From Brachionus rotundiformis (taxonomy: Eukaryota > Rotifera > Eurotatoria > Ploima > Brachionidae), in NCBI GenBank assembly GCA_016802295.1, contig JAESIW010000180.1, forward strand, positions 444,752 through 508,751: a stretch of 64,000 bases of DNA, given 5' to 3'. The notes under the pieces were generated by a model, which saw only the letters and a program-made list of their open reading frames with translations, was not told the DNA's origin and did not search any database. Below, piece after piece: positions 1-11,671 of the stretch. Position 1 is the first letter of the stretch. Each line of letters opens with the position of its first letter. The translations under genes were made by a program, and so were the position numbers.

Positions 1-1174
1 TTTTCCACCATATTGCCATTTAGTTTAGTTTTTGCCGCAGACATGAATAAAGTTTTTGTCTCTTTTAGGATCTTGAGCAGGTAGCAATTATCTTTACCTA
101 GAGTTATTTCATATCACTTCTATAAAAGCTATTCATATTTATTTAAAAAAAACTTGCATTTATTAATGCATTGTAGACAAAATAAGAAACTAAAAATTCT
201 TATCCATTTAGTCTTTAATGAAATAAAGTTTTAGTATAAAATAAGAACATTTTATAATTTTGGTTCATTTTTATATTTTAATTGAAACCATAAGTTATTC
301 AGCAAGTTTTGTCTAATCTTTTATGCTATATCCTAAAAATAAATTCTTATTTTTAATTAGAGATATTTTTAAGAGAAAATTCTTATGAAAACTTGCTATT
401 TTTGACAAAAATTCTTGTTCTAAGATTCTTTAATTAAAAGCTATTGTTCAACTTTAATTTTAAAGTTGTTTTTCAATCAATCTTTTCAAAATGGAAAATC
501 TACGATTCGAAAAATTTATCTTCAGCTCAACCACAAGTCTTGTTATTTAAAATTTCTATAAAAAATAAAATTTTCAAGGTGTGCCGTTTTAAAAGAAAAA
601 ATTAAAATTTTAATTGTAAAAATTTCAATATTCTTGACCATATAGACTAGGTTTTTAGTAAAAATAAATTTTCATTACTCATAATTATAAATCAGATGTT
701 TAAAATTTGAAGAAAAGCTTTTTAATCTGTCCTAAACCAAGATTAAAGGAAAAATTTTTGTCTCATCCAATTTATGACCTAATCTTAAACCTTTTAAGAA
801 GTTAAGGCTTAATTATATACGCTTAAATACTTGTTATTTAATGTTTTAAAAGGTTGTTATTTTTCATTCATTAAATTTAATTTGAAAAAACAAGATGTTA
901 ATTCCATTGCATTTCCTTTTCAGCTAGAGATTGATTGATTACCAACTACCGTTATCAATTTCTAATACAGAATTATCATAAAAAATATTTTATTCAAATT
1001 CAATTCAAAATATATTGATAAATTTAGACTGCTATCTCCATAGATATCTTAGCAAAATACAGTTTTTTGTTTTTGGCCTATTTTTTTTTGTTAAAATGGT
1101 CATTGGACTTAATAACATTTGAATATTGGTTTAGATAATTTTTTTAGTGTCGAGATTTATTTAAGAAGAGAAAA
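1..1174. other. AT-rich stretch, no gene seen
   Basis: This stretch is very AT-rich with stop codons in every frame. I see no recognisable protein, RNA gene or repeat. Its last part presumably holds the 5' flank and promoter of the DUF229 gene that follows. Confidence 0.5.
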
Positions 1175-4067
1175 ATGTTTTATAAATCATCTATTTATAG
1201 GAATAAAAAGAAAATTATCAGTAAGTTAATTTTTAAAATTTTTTAAGAAATTTTTGTACTTAAATTTTAAAAAATACAATCGTTTATTCATTAAAAAATA
1301 ATCTCAATTTTTTTACTATTCAAAAATTATCTCAAAAATAATATTTGAAAAAATTTTAAGTTTTTTCCATTTTGGTATCCATACTTGTCGTCAAGCAATA
1401 TACTAGTTCATCAAAAATATTATCAAAGAGAATTACAGATAACTCAAAAGGCTTTTACCAAATACATTTATGGCCAAGGCAATCGATAGAGCAAGAATCA
1501 GCATGTAAGCTGCCCCGCTTAAATTTTACAGGTCATAATCGTATAGAAAAATACAAAGAATGTAAATTAAAAGAAGAATTTGGCTACTTGAAAAATTCAC
1601 ATTGGTATTTTAACAAGACTGTTGTTGGCAAATTTGACAATTTTGAGTGCTTTTATCGAAATATCAGCCGCACTGATGACTTTGATCTAATTTTTTCAAA
1701 GTATGTGAAACTTTCCCAAGGCCAAACAATTTACCACGATGTGATAGAAGTTAATTGTTTAGAAAAAGATAAAAGAAAGCATGTCTTGTACAATAACTTG
1801 CATGTACAGATATTAAACAAAATTCACTTGAGACAGAAAGCAGAAACAAGTGAACAATGTAAGCCATTGAATATTCTATTACTCAGCTACGACTCAATCT
1901 CAAGAGTTTCTTGGTTCAGACGATTGCCAAAAACCACAGAATACTTGATCAACAAAATGAAGACTACTATATTGTATGGACATAACATAATTGGAGATGG
2001 AACTCCGGCTTGCATGATACCTGTTCTAACTGGAAAGACAGAAGGGGAATTACCAAGTACTTTAAAATCTGACCCCAAAGGACAATATGTCGATCAAGCC
2101 TATCCATTTATATGGAACGATCTTCACAAAAAAGGTGAGTTTATTTTAATATATTTTTTCTAGTCATTATTATTGAAATTTTGCGATTAATTGATTAGAA
2201 TTTTTGAGACTATTGGCAACTTAATTGTCTAAATTATTAAAATTTATTGATTTTTATTGAATACAATTTATAATGAAGGCAAATTTAAAAAAATATCAAT
2301 TAATTGTTATTTGCCTTGCTGTGTCATGCATTCATTTTAAGTCAAGTTTATATTTATTAAATAATTTAGTAATTAAATAATTAAAATGTTAAATATTATT
2401 AAAAAATTCAAAAATGTTAAATACAAAATTAAAACTAATAATTAAAATTTCAATTTATATCGTATTCTCTTGCAAATAAGTGCCCCCTAAGAACCTATTT
2501 TTAAAGCTAATCAAAATTGGCTTAGTTCTATCCATGTTGCTCTCCTGTAAAGCACACTTAGATCTTTATAAAATATTTAATTTGAAGAAAATTTTCTACC
2601 ATCTAAAGGCTTAAATTCTTCAATAAAGACACGATTTTGGGGACACTTATTTGCAAGGGTTTACCGTAATTTAAATCTTAATTGTCAAAATTTTTAATTG
2701 GTAAAAGTATTTAAAATATATTATTTTCTTGTCGTTATGATATATCTTTTTATCAGTTGAATTATTTGCAAATTTTCAAATATTGAACTGAGGTTGGTTT
2801 ACTTTTTTCCACAGAATGAAATCGCTTCAAAACATATTCACTATTTTTGTTTTTTAATTATTTTTATCAATATCTTTATTAATCTAAATTATTAATTATT
2901 TAAACCCTTGCTAATAATTTTTTCGACAAAAACTTATTGATAAAATTTAAAAAAATATTTTATTCTAAATTAATTTAATTAACTGATTATCAAGGTTTCA
3001 TGTCGTTTCATATGGAAGATTGGCCCCAAGTAAGCGCGTTTACTTACAGACTAAGAGGATTCAGCAACAAAACAGCCCACCACTACATGCGCTCTTACCA
3101 ACTTGCCCTTTGGAGGCGAATCCAGAATGCATATTTCGGTAATAAAGATGATTTGTGTATTGGTTCTGTTAAGCGTAACAAAAAAGCTCTCGATTTGATC
3201 CAAGAATTCATTGACATGTACCAAGAGAAGTCAAATTATGCAGCCATAATGCATTTTATTGAGAATAGCCATGATGGTAATGAACGCGCAAATTATCTTG
3301 ACCATGATTTAAAAAATTTTCTTATCCACAACTTTGAGTCGGGTAATTTAAACAATACTGCCTTGTTTTTGTACTCAGACCATGGATCACGATTTGGTAT
3401 GGATAGATGGTCCAATCAGGGCGATTTGGAAGAGCGCCTTCCTTTTGTTTCTATTTTTCTTCCAGAGTCATACATTAAACAAAAACCAGATCAGTTCAAA
3501 AACCTACGACGCAATTCCCAGCAACTAACCACCCCGTTTGATATTCACGAGACAATTAGGGACCTCTCTTGTACTAAACAAAAAACAAAAAAACCAGAGA
3601 CCAGAGCCATAAGTCTATTAGATAAGATACCATCGAACCGGACTTGTCAGAGCATAGGCTTATCAATGCACTACTGTGTGTGTGACCAAAATTATGATTT
3701 TTTGGATGTGAAAGAAAAATTCTCGCTTCAATCAGCCCAGTATGTGGTCAATTATTTAAATAAAGAACTTTCTAAAGTCCAAGAATATTGTCTGTTTTTA
3801 AAGCTAAAAGAAATTCAATATGTTAAAAGGTCTAAAATTGGCAATGATGTCTATTTTAAGATAAATTTTGTCACCGAGCCTAATCATGCTAGATACGAGG
3901 CATTGGTAAAATATGATCAAGATAAAAAACAATTGTTTTTAGAGTCAACAAATTTAGTGAGTAGATTGGACGCGTATGGAAATCAATCAAAGTGTTTGGA
4001 AAAAGTGCCAGCGAGTAAAAATTTAAAAGTTGATTTAAGAAAATTTTGCTTGTGTAAAACGAAATGA
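1175..4067 (+). CDS. DUF229 sulfatase-like type II membrane protein
   Basis: Inferred exons are 1175-1220, 1361-2134 and 2995-4067, giving 630 aa. All three joins keep frame (phase 1 at both introns). Exon 1 supplies the only good ATG. It encodes a short basic cytosolic start (YRNKKK) followed across the first intron by a hydrophobic run (IIIFSILVSILVV), a likely signal anchor. The rest is a DUF229 ectodomain, a family in the alkaline-phosphatase/sulfatase fold common in nematodes and arthropods. Landmarks are LLLSYDSISR, IIGDGTPACMIPVLTG, HYMRSYQLALW and YSDHGSRFG, where the DH pair matches the metal-binding end of the fold. Substrate is unknown for the family. The second intron is unusually long (860 bp) and carries a MITE at 2458-2668. 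The N-terminal exon is the least certain part. Confidence 0.85.
2458..2668 (-). mobile_element. TA-flanked MITE, copy 1 (in DUF229 intron)
   Basis: This ~211-bp copy lies in inverted orientation relative to copies at 8213, 40134 and 52297. It has short terminal inverted repeats: the right end reads ACTTATTTGCAAGGGTTTAC and the left end is its degenerate complement. TA dinucleotides flank both ends, as in Tc1/mariner/pogo-type elements. No coding capacity is visible, so it is non-autonomous. Confidence 0.85.
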
Positions 4068-4127
4068 AAATGTTTGTGATAGTTAAATGTTAATGTTAAT
4101 TGTTTGAAAAGAGCTTATCTCATTGTA

Positions 4128-4133
4128 AATAAA
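4128..4133 (+). terminator. Polyadenylation signal of DUF229 gene
   Basis: AATAAA lies about 60 nt after the stop codon at 4067. In DNA this AT-rich the hexamer alone is weak evidence, but the position fits. Confidence 0.4.
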
Positions 4134-6044
4134 TTTTTCAATTTTTATTTAAATTAATTCGATTAAAAAAAAATAAAATTAATTGAATATTTTATTTTAT
4201 TAAAGTTAGAATTAATTCCGTACCATTTAAATTGTAACTTTTTCTAGTTAATAGTTTTAAAAACATTTTTTATAAATTATAATGTAATTCTATAGTAAAG
4301 AAGTTTAAAGTGTTATGTTCTATGTTAAATTTTGAATTCAAAATTTAATTAATATTTCTTCATTTTAAGATAAATAGATTAAGATAAAAAAAAATATTTT
4401 TATTTGTGTTGCTCAAAAAATCAATTAAAACTTTTGATCACCTAAATTTTCCTGCTCCTGAATTTGAATTTTTTAATTATGGTAATGCAAATTTACCATA
4501 AGTAACTTTATTCTTAAGTTGTACCGAATCAAAATAGTTTCATGAGTCATGTTTGCTTTTGAATTGGTAAATAAGGATGGAAATCTATTACAGAAGTGTC
4601 AGAAATATTATTTCACTCAATATCCCTCAGTTTGTCCAGATTAATACCTTCTGATACCCTAGTCTGGGCCAAGTTGATGAGTTGGAATAAGAAAATTTTT
4701 ATTGAAGAACTGCTAAGAAGAATAATACTATTTCTTAGTTAATTCTTGCTTTATTTACCAAATAAAATTATTTAGTAACAATTCCTTTTACCATATATTC
4801 TGGATAAAGATCTGGTTTACTTAAAACTTAATCTTTTCAAAAAAAATATTCACTCAAAAATTAAGTCTCTTTTTTGATGAAAGACTGCATTTTTAAAAAT
4901 AAAAATTTAGCAGGTATTAAAATAATGTTTTAAGTAAGTTTCTAAGTTGGAAACTCTTTTTCAAAGACTATCAAATAAGTTTGAATTTATCCAAAACACT
5001 GCTACAATATCTGTTTTAAAACTTCTATATGATAGACCATCTAGAACTTAATTTCATGAAGCAAGAGAAAAATAGGTTCTATGGTTAAATGACCTATTAG
5101 AAAGTTTGGACTCAAACTAAATAATAAACCAAGCTACATTGACAAGACAGAATATTTAGAAAATTTTTATGGAAGATTTATATCTAATCCTGTCTCTTTG
5201 TGAAAAATTTTTTGTTCTGTTTGGCACAAACAAAAATTTAAATTAGCTCATTTACAATTTTCAAAAAAAATCATTCAGTATTAAAAGATTTTCTTATTTA
5301 TCAACTTGTGTAAAAATACAGTTTATAAATCACTATACCACAGGAACTACTACTAATTCCATTTTACCTTAATTTGATTACAGCTCCCCTCCTTTTTGTT
5401 ATCTCTTGATATCCGTTTGATTCCGGTCAGACAATAACTAACACTTTTTCTTAATCTAAGGATTATTTTCATTTTAAAATTTAATTTTTAAAAACAAAAT
5501 TATTTATTTGTTTTTTGGCAAAAGCCGTTTCCGAATATATCACAGTACACTATGAAATAAAGCGTACTGTATTTACAAAGAAATTCGATTAAACATTTAG
5601 ATTTTCAGATTAGATTAGATTAAAAATTTATAAAAAATGAATAATAACTTCAGAAAATGGAAAATATTAATTTTGTAGAATTAAATAATTAGTGTTAATT
5701 AATTGTATTAAAAGTAAAAAATAATTTTTAATTACTGAATTATTTTTCAATTACCTTACAACTGAAAAAAGAATATTTTTTTTGTAATTTTTGTTAATAA
5801 AGTTTTAAGCAAATGCTCAGTTTATTATTTATTTATTACCTGTTGGCCAAAATGAATTTATAGGAAAAGACTTATCTAAAATTCAGAAACTTCAATGTGA
5901 CAAAATGTAATTATCTGGTTGAAAATTTACTAAAACGATACAAAAATTTTATTTGAATTTTATTCTCAAAAGTACACAATTAAAAAAAAACATTCGCTTT
6001 ATAAAAAAATGGTTTTGGAATAGAAAATTCTTTATAGGAAACAT
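4134..6044. other. Spacer between convergent genes, nothing recognised
   Basis: This is the gap between the ends of the convergent DUF229 and lifeguard genes. The 4550-5400 part is slightly less AT-rich and may be a decayed mobile element, but no protein family could be read in any frame. Confidence 0.4.
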
Positions 6045-6770
6045 CTAGTCTTTGGCAGCTGAGACAAGTCTTAAAATAAGCAAAAACAAATTGATTATAT
6101 CGACATAAATGTTAAGGGCAGCAAATATGTAATCTTCTGGGCTAATCGAATATTTGTGCTTGCCTCCGAGCATTAGTTGGGTGTCGAAGACCAAGTAGAG
6201 TGAGAAGAGACCGGCACCGAACGCCGCGTACAAAATATTCAGCACTTCGCTTCTCCATATCAAAGAAACAAAACCGAAAACCATTAGAACAAGCGCGAAC
6301 ACAAACAAATAGACTCCGAAACCAGTGAAATCTATCTTGGTCTGAAAAGCAAATATGGTCAAGCCGACCACTACCACAGCTGTGATTGCTAGCGCGATGA
6401 ATATTGTGTCTGTTTCGTACTGGGCCGATATGCAGCCTACCAGCAAAGACTCGAGCACTGTGAACACCATCAACAGTATCATATTGAGTGGAAATTTACG
6501 GTTTACCGACTCGCAACATGCCAGAACAATCATGATCACAAACGTGCCAATCATTGCTATCCATAAGATCCATGAATTTGAGTAAAAGAAACCTCTTACT
6601 GGCTCAGCGAACACAATCAAGGCTGTTACTGCCACTGTGATGAGAACTTGCAAGCTGACAATACTGTACGTCTTGCGGATGAATGCATGCCGGATCTTAA
6701 CATCGGAAAATGACCGCAGTTCGCCGATGTAGTCCGATGTCGGCTGATTATATGGATCCTGATTGTACAT
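6045..6770 (-). CDS. Protein lifeguard / TMBIM (Bax inhibitor-1) family
   Basis: This is a single-exon gene of 241 aa. The N-terminal motif SDYIGELRSFSDVKIRHAFI followed by RKTYSIVSLQVLIT is characteristic of lifeguard proteins (LFG/TMBIM1-4, GRINA, FAIM2). Seven hydrophobic segments follow. The C-terminal half contains FDTQLMLGGKHKYSISPEDY and then ALNIYVDIINLFLLILRL, which carry the conserved acidic residues linked to Ca2+/pH-sensitive leak in the BI-1 fold. Members sit in ER, Golgi or plasma membrane and restrain ER Ca2+ release and apoptosis. Length is typical, although the proline/glycine-rich N-terminal tail of vertebrate members is reduced to a dozen residues. The ATG at 6770 directly precedes the conserved block. 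Which paralogue it corresponds to cannot be decided here. Confidence 0.95.
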   Translation of the reverse strand: MYNQDPYNQPTSDYIGELRSFSDVKIRHAFIRKTYSIVSLQVLITVAVTALIVFAEPVRGFFYSNSWILWIAMIGTFVIMIVLACCESVNRKFPLNMILLMVFTVLESLLVGCISAQYETDTIFIALAITAVVVVGLTIFAFQTKIDFTGFGVYLFVFALVLMVFGFVSLIWRSEVLNILYAAFGAGLFSLYLVFDTQLMLGGKHKYSISPEDYIFAALNIYVDIINLFLLILRLVSAAKD

Positions 6771-8212
6771 TATTATTTTTTTTTATATTAACTTCAAATT
6801 TTAGATTAAATATGGCTCGTGTTAAGACTTAATTTATATGAAATGTTTCTCGAATGTATGCAAAATGACGTTTCGATCCAGAGTCTTTAATCAAGCAAAT
6901 ATTTAAAATTAGCATTAATTATGCGCTTTGTGAAGAGATTTGCTTGGGAATTTATCCTTGTGAATGATAAGTCATCACTGGTTAGATAACCTAGATGACT
7001 AAGCATTCAATTAGATAACATAATTTGCATCATTAATACAAGTTATTTAATGTTTAAAAAATTTTGTAATTGTTGCATGATTTTTATAATTTTATCTTTA
7101 TATTAACAAAATATTCAAGAAATAAATTTAATTAGCAAAAATAAAATAAAAATTTAAAACAAAAATTAAATTTAATAAAGGCCCTTGCTTATTCACAAAG
7201 GATAAAGGGCAATCTGGTTAAAATTCAAATATTTAATAATTATGTATATTCTGGGAGATCTATTTTTATAATATTAAAAAGTAACAGCGGTCTAAAGTTC
7301 CGCTTTTATTCATCACTACTTATGGTAAAAAAAATCTATAATCTTTTTTTTTTTTACTTTGAGATCTATAGACGGCCAAAGTTAGAGAATCTTTGTTCAA
7401 TTTTTTAACTTTTATGCTCTACTTATAACATATGATAAAAAATTCAAAAAGTAAGATCCTAAAAGCTGTCGCTAATTATGCTAACAATAGATTAAGGACT
7501 AAATTTTTATTTTTATTAAACCCTGCTTTAAAAAGATAAGAGGAACAAAATTTTCCAAAAAATAATCTTATTTAAATTTTATTAGTTTATTCATTATGTT
7601 CTCATTCCGAATTAACGATTTATCATTCTTATCGAGATCTTCCTTATCAAAATCTAAGTAAAAATTATCTAAATTTTCACTTTTTTTGGAAAGTTATTCA
7701 TAATACTTGGATTAAATATTCTTCTACTTCATCAATAGTACCAATTCATGAATGGTACTGCGACTGCAAAGCTGGCACATGAGTATTTGAGACATGTTCT
7801 CATGTAATAATCCTTGTAATAAAAATATATAAATTTCAAAAAAAAATATTCACTTTTGAAATATTTGTAAATTAAAAAATATTTGGATTTATTTTATTTA
7901 TTGGTAACGAGATATTAAAATTTAAGAATCTTTTGTAAAAAAATTCAAAAATATATTGACACTTGAATAAATGAATTTTTTAGTAAGAAAAAAAAAAAAA
8001 AAATCTGGTTTTTGACCATACATAAGTTTCTTGTATTTGAAAACATTTAATATTTATTTTTCCCTGATTTAATTAATGGTCAAACTGTCATCTAAAAATC
8101 GCTTACTTTTTGAATATCTTTCCAAAACTATGGTCTTCAAGATTTATTTCCTCGAAATTTTTAATTTTCAACAAGTTTGTTAACAATAGTTTCTACATAA
8201 AAACTATAAACT
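6771..8212. other. Spacer upstream of the lifeguard gene
   Basis: The part next to 6771 must contain the lifeguard promoter, but no clear TATA element stands out. An A-run near 7990 may be an old retroposon tail. Nothing else is recognisable. Confidence 0.4.
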
Positions 8213-8431
8213 TACCGTAAACCCTTGCAAATAAGTGTCCCCAAAATCGTGTCTTTATTGAAGAATTTAAGCCTTTAGATGGTAGAAAATTTTCTTCAAA
8301 TTAAATATTTTATAAAGATCTAAGTGTGCTTTACAGGAGAGCAACATGGATAGAACTAAGCCACTTTTGATTAGCTTTAAAAAAGGGGGTCTTATGGGGG
8401 AGGGGGCACTTATTTGCAAGGATTTACGGTA
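8213..8431 (+). mobile_element. TA-flanked MITE, copy 2 (best preserved)
   Basis: This 219-bp copy includes the flanking TA on both sides. Its ends are near-perfect inverted repeats: TACCGTAAACCCTTGCAAAT at the left and ATTTGCAAGGATTTACGGTA at the right, each continuing into an AGTG/CCCC block. The interior matches copies at 2458, 40134 and 52297. It is non-coding and was presumably mobilised by a Tc1/mariner- or pogo-like transposase. Confidence 0.9.
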
Positions 8432-8539
8432 TTTGTATTATAAACTTTCATATAACTCATTTTACTTAGTAACGCTTGGCTAAATAGAAGGACTTAATTT
8501 GAGTTTTATTTTGAGTAGCCTGAGGTTCTCCTCAAAATT

Positions 8540-9130
8540 ATCTAGAAATAAATAAATAAGTTTGTTAGCGAAAGAGACTTAGGTACTTATATCGAAAGCG
8601 ACCTGAAATGTAATTCTCAAATCGAAAATGTGACTGAAAGAGCAAACCGTATATTGGGGAAGATCTGCGGATCATCCCCAATATACGGTACGGTTATTTA
8701 AATTTCCAACATAAAAAATAGCAAGATTGCTATACTGTCATCTTGTCAGACCTCATTTGGAATATGCCATTAGCTCATGATGTCCTTACTTAGAAAAAGA
8801 TATAAATGAGAACGAAAAAGTGCAGCGTAGGGCGACAGGGTTAGTGTCTGAACTTGCAGATTAGGAGTATCCACAACGGCTATCTAGACTGAATTTACTA
8901 AGTTTAAAAACAAGAAGGATGCGTGAAGATCCAATTCAAATTTTAAACTAAGTAACAATACAGCGATGGTGAATTTCAGAAAAGGTTTAAACTACAGCTT
9001 AAAAACTAGGGCCTGACAGTAAAAGGTATCATCTTAGAAGAAACTCCAAGAACTTAGTGCAAGAACTTAGAAAGAGTAAGTAATTTTAGTCAGCCATTTC
9101 TGTGAATACATATTCTAAACAGCTTTAAAA
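8540..9130 (+). pseudogene. Non-LTR retrotransposon relic (RT C-terminus)
   Basis: Translation in shifting frames reads as the C-terminal part of a jockey/CR1-type reverse transcriptase. RDLGTYIESDLKCNSQIENV is followed by LVRPHLEYAISS and EKVQRRATGLVSEL, then the RLSRLNLLSLKTRRMRED block. Several stops and indels interrupt it. It is 5' truncated and dead. Confidence 0.85.
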
Positions 9131-9556
9131 CTAAGACTGATGCTTGGATGACAAAGCACAATCAATCGACTGCTTTAAGTTCCCATTGTTCACACACGGA
9201 CAACTTCCAAGCTGCAATAATCACTACTACTAAAATTATTAAAAAATCGAAGTGCAATCTAATGTTGGAAATCTTAAATTTGAACTTGTTTGAAATTCTA
9301 TTAATACACTCTCAAAGAACCCTTTTAAAAATTGTATATAAATATAAATTCTTATATTTTTATGAAATTTTTTGATTTTCAAAAATTACAGTAAATAAAT
9401 ACAAATTTAATTTAATTTTTGGATTACATTTTATTATTTGTTTAGTAGTAATAATAATTGACTTAAACTTTTTATTTATATAATTTCAAATTGGACTATA
9501 AGTGATTGAATCATTTACCTTTAAAATTAATTTACTTAATTTGACTTAATTTATAG

Positions 9557-10129
9557 ATGAATCCAGGAAATATTGGGAACTACGCTAATCATAACATAGA
9601 AGCAAATCGTGTTTTAATTGAGTCAGCACAAGACTTAAACCAAGTTGCTCAAACAAATCGAAATATGACTGATTTTCAGCTCGAAATTCTCAATCGATTT
9701 GATAAGGTTTTTAATCGTTTTGATCAATTTGAAGGACGTTTAAGCCGATTAGAGCAACGTTTTGACCGCTTAGAGCAGTGTTTTGACCAATCTGGACGCC
9801 GTTTTGACCGATTTGAAATAAGACTAGATGAAATAAGCATTTTATCAGCAAAGGCTATAAATGCAAATTGTGTTGAGTCCAATTTCATTATTCAATGGAT
9901 TAGAGTAGGATTTTTTTTTGTTAATACTTTATTATTGATTTTACGTGTTATTTAGAAACATGATGAGCCTCTACCTCATGAAGTGCTAACTTATGGTGAC
10001 TTTATGGGCTTAACTAATAATCAAATCATAGATTTTTTGCATTACTATGAAAAGCCGGTGAGACGTTCCGTAAGAGCAAATAAGCGTGCTTTGGGACAAC
10101 ATCTTGGAATACCTTATTTTAGTGCTTGA
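9557..10129 (+). CDS. Unrecognised coiled-coil protein
   Basis: Inferred exons are 9557-9904 and 9956-10129, separated by a 51-bp GT..AG intron (phase 0). The product is 173 aa. Residues ~40-95 are a heptad array built on repeated RFD/RLE units (for example RLSRLEQRFDRLEQCFDQ), clearly coiled coil. Read through the intron, the first exon would instead end in a short hydrophobic tail (GFFFVNTLLLILRVI), but splicing gives a long conserved-looking C-terminus. That C-terminus, LTYGDFMGLTNNQIIDFLHY then KRALGQHLGI, has the rhythm of a small helical SAP-like domain, which is only a guess. I do not recognise the family. GC content and codon use stand out from the flanks. Function is unknown; oligomerisation is likely. 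Confidence 0.65.
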
Positions 10130-11344
10130 GTTTTTTTCAGATTTTGTTTAAACTGATAAAATTTTGAGGAAAAGTATGATATCAAAGCTTGAAAATTTAA
10201 TTTTTTTTTCAATTTATAAATACTGTTTAATAAACTCAAATTTTTTCCTTAATATTATTAGTTTCAATAAGAGCTTATTAATCTGATCAAATTATCAGGA
10301 AAGTTATAAATAATGATTTAATACTAGTTAAGACGTAAAATTTTTCCCAATGTTAACAAGCATATCTACTTATTATTGAACTTGGAAAAATTATAGGATG
10401 TGGTAAATTGTGGATTAATTTCTAATACACTCACATAAAGTTTTTTAATGAATTTTTTTTTAAATTAATAAGAGGTCTCGAGTTTCCACTAATTCTGCTT
10501 TTCGTTGAGTTTAAATTTAAATTTTCCTTACCTTATAGATTGAAAACAAGATAAAAAAATTAAGTAAGCATAAGTGATAATATGCAAAAAGTCTATCAAG
10601 AGGACTGAAAAGAATTTTTCAAATATTCTCCTTTACTAAATTATCTTTTAAATAAATAAATGAAATGAAAAAAGTCTGTTTGTATTGAAAATTCAGAGAA
10701 TAAATTAATTGATTCATTAATATTTCATTCCATCTGTTGGACATTAACTTTTTTTGTAGTAAAAAAATACTTAATTTTTCATTTTAAGCATTCAATTAAA
10801 TAACACACATTTTTAAAATTAAATGAATGCTCACTAACTATAAAAAGACAAAATTAAAAATTGTTACTAATTGTCATTAAACTTTATTTTTGGTTTATTT
10901 ATTTATTTAAAAGGTAATTTAGGAAAGGTGAATTTCCAGGGCAGTTCCGAATGGCAAGGCCTTCTTTTCAGCCCTCTTGTTAGCAAGAGTAGAAAAAAAA
11001 TTACAATTTAATGTCTGCTAAATAATTTTCAAAGTTAAGTTTATTATACACATAAAAATGACTTGTTTCCTAACATACGAATTTCAGTTTCAGTTAATAA
11101 TGGTCAAAAATGCTCAGTTGATCCAAGATTTTTCCAATCAAAGAAACGTTAAATCAAGAAACTCTGATGATTTTTAGCGTATATTCTCTAATCTATAACT
11201 CTCTCCTCTTGATAACTTTTTAATTTAATAAATTGTAAAAATTAACGTAGGTTAATTCCATATTTATTTTCATTTGGGAAACAACTAATTTAACCAGTGC
11301 TGTACCAAGTCGTAAAGTCAACAACAAGTCAAGTCATATGACTT
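10130..11344. other. Spacer with a possible LINE tail
   Basis: This is mostly featureless AT-rich DNA. On the minus strand near 10985-10920 a short reading frame (ANKRAEKKALPFGTALEIHL, then stop), followed by TTTA repeats, resembles the 3' end of a non-LTR element. The evidence is weak. Confidence 0.35.
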
Positions 11345-11671
11345 GTTTATGAGCTCAACCAGCAACAAAATGATTAGAGATAACTCTTCGAATAATTAAT
11401 ATTTTAAACCTTGATAGATCATGGTTGGCGCCTAAAAAGCTTTAAATAATTAAATGTACCACGATTTTCTTCCATAAACAAATAATTGAAAAAATTTGCT
11501 TGAAAGCGATTCTCTTATTCAAATGATTCAGAGTGTCATCTGATTTACACATTCTACCACATTTAATTATTTAAAGCTTTTTAGGCGCCTGCCATAATCT
11601 ATCAAGGTTTAAAATATTAATTATTAGAAGAGTTATCTCTAATCATTTTGTTGCTGGTTGAGCTCTTAAAC
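11345..11671. repeat. Fold-back element, ~110-bp arms
   Basis: The left arm starts GTTTATGAGCTCAACCAGCA and the right arm ends with its complement (TGCTGGTTGAGCTCTTAAAC). The arms run about 110 bp with a handful of mismatches around a ~95-bp loop. No target duplication is obvious and no coding is present. A CAGTGCTGTACCAAGTC motif at 11295 resembles some hAT termini and could mark a longer element. Confidence 0.8.

Noticed and set aside
6355..6585. Plus-strand frame over the lifeguard gene
   Set aside because: It is antisense to the membrane-spanning part of TMBIM; no family match.
9148..9375. 75-codon plus-strand frame
   Set aside because: It lies after the LINE relic in AT-rich DNA, with no family similarity and composition-driven Asn/Leu/Lys content.
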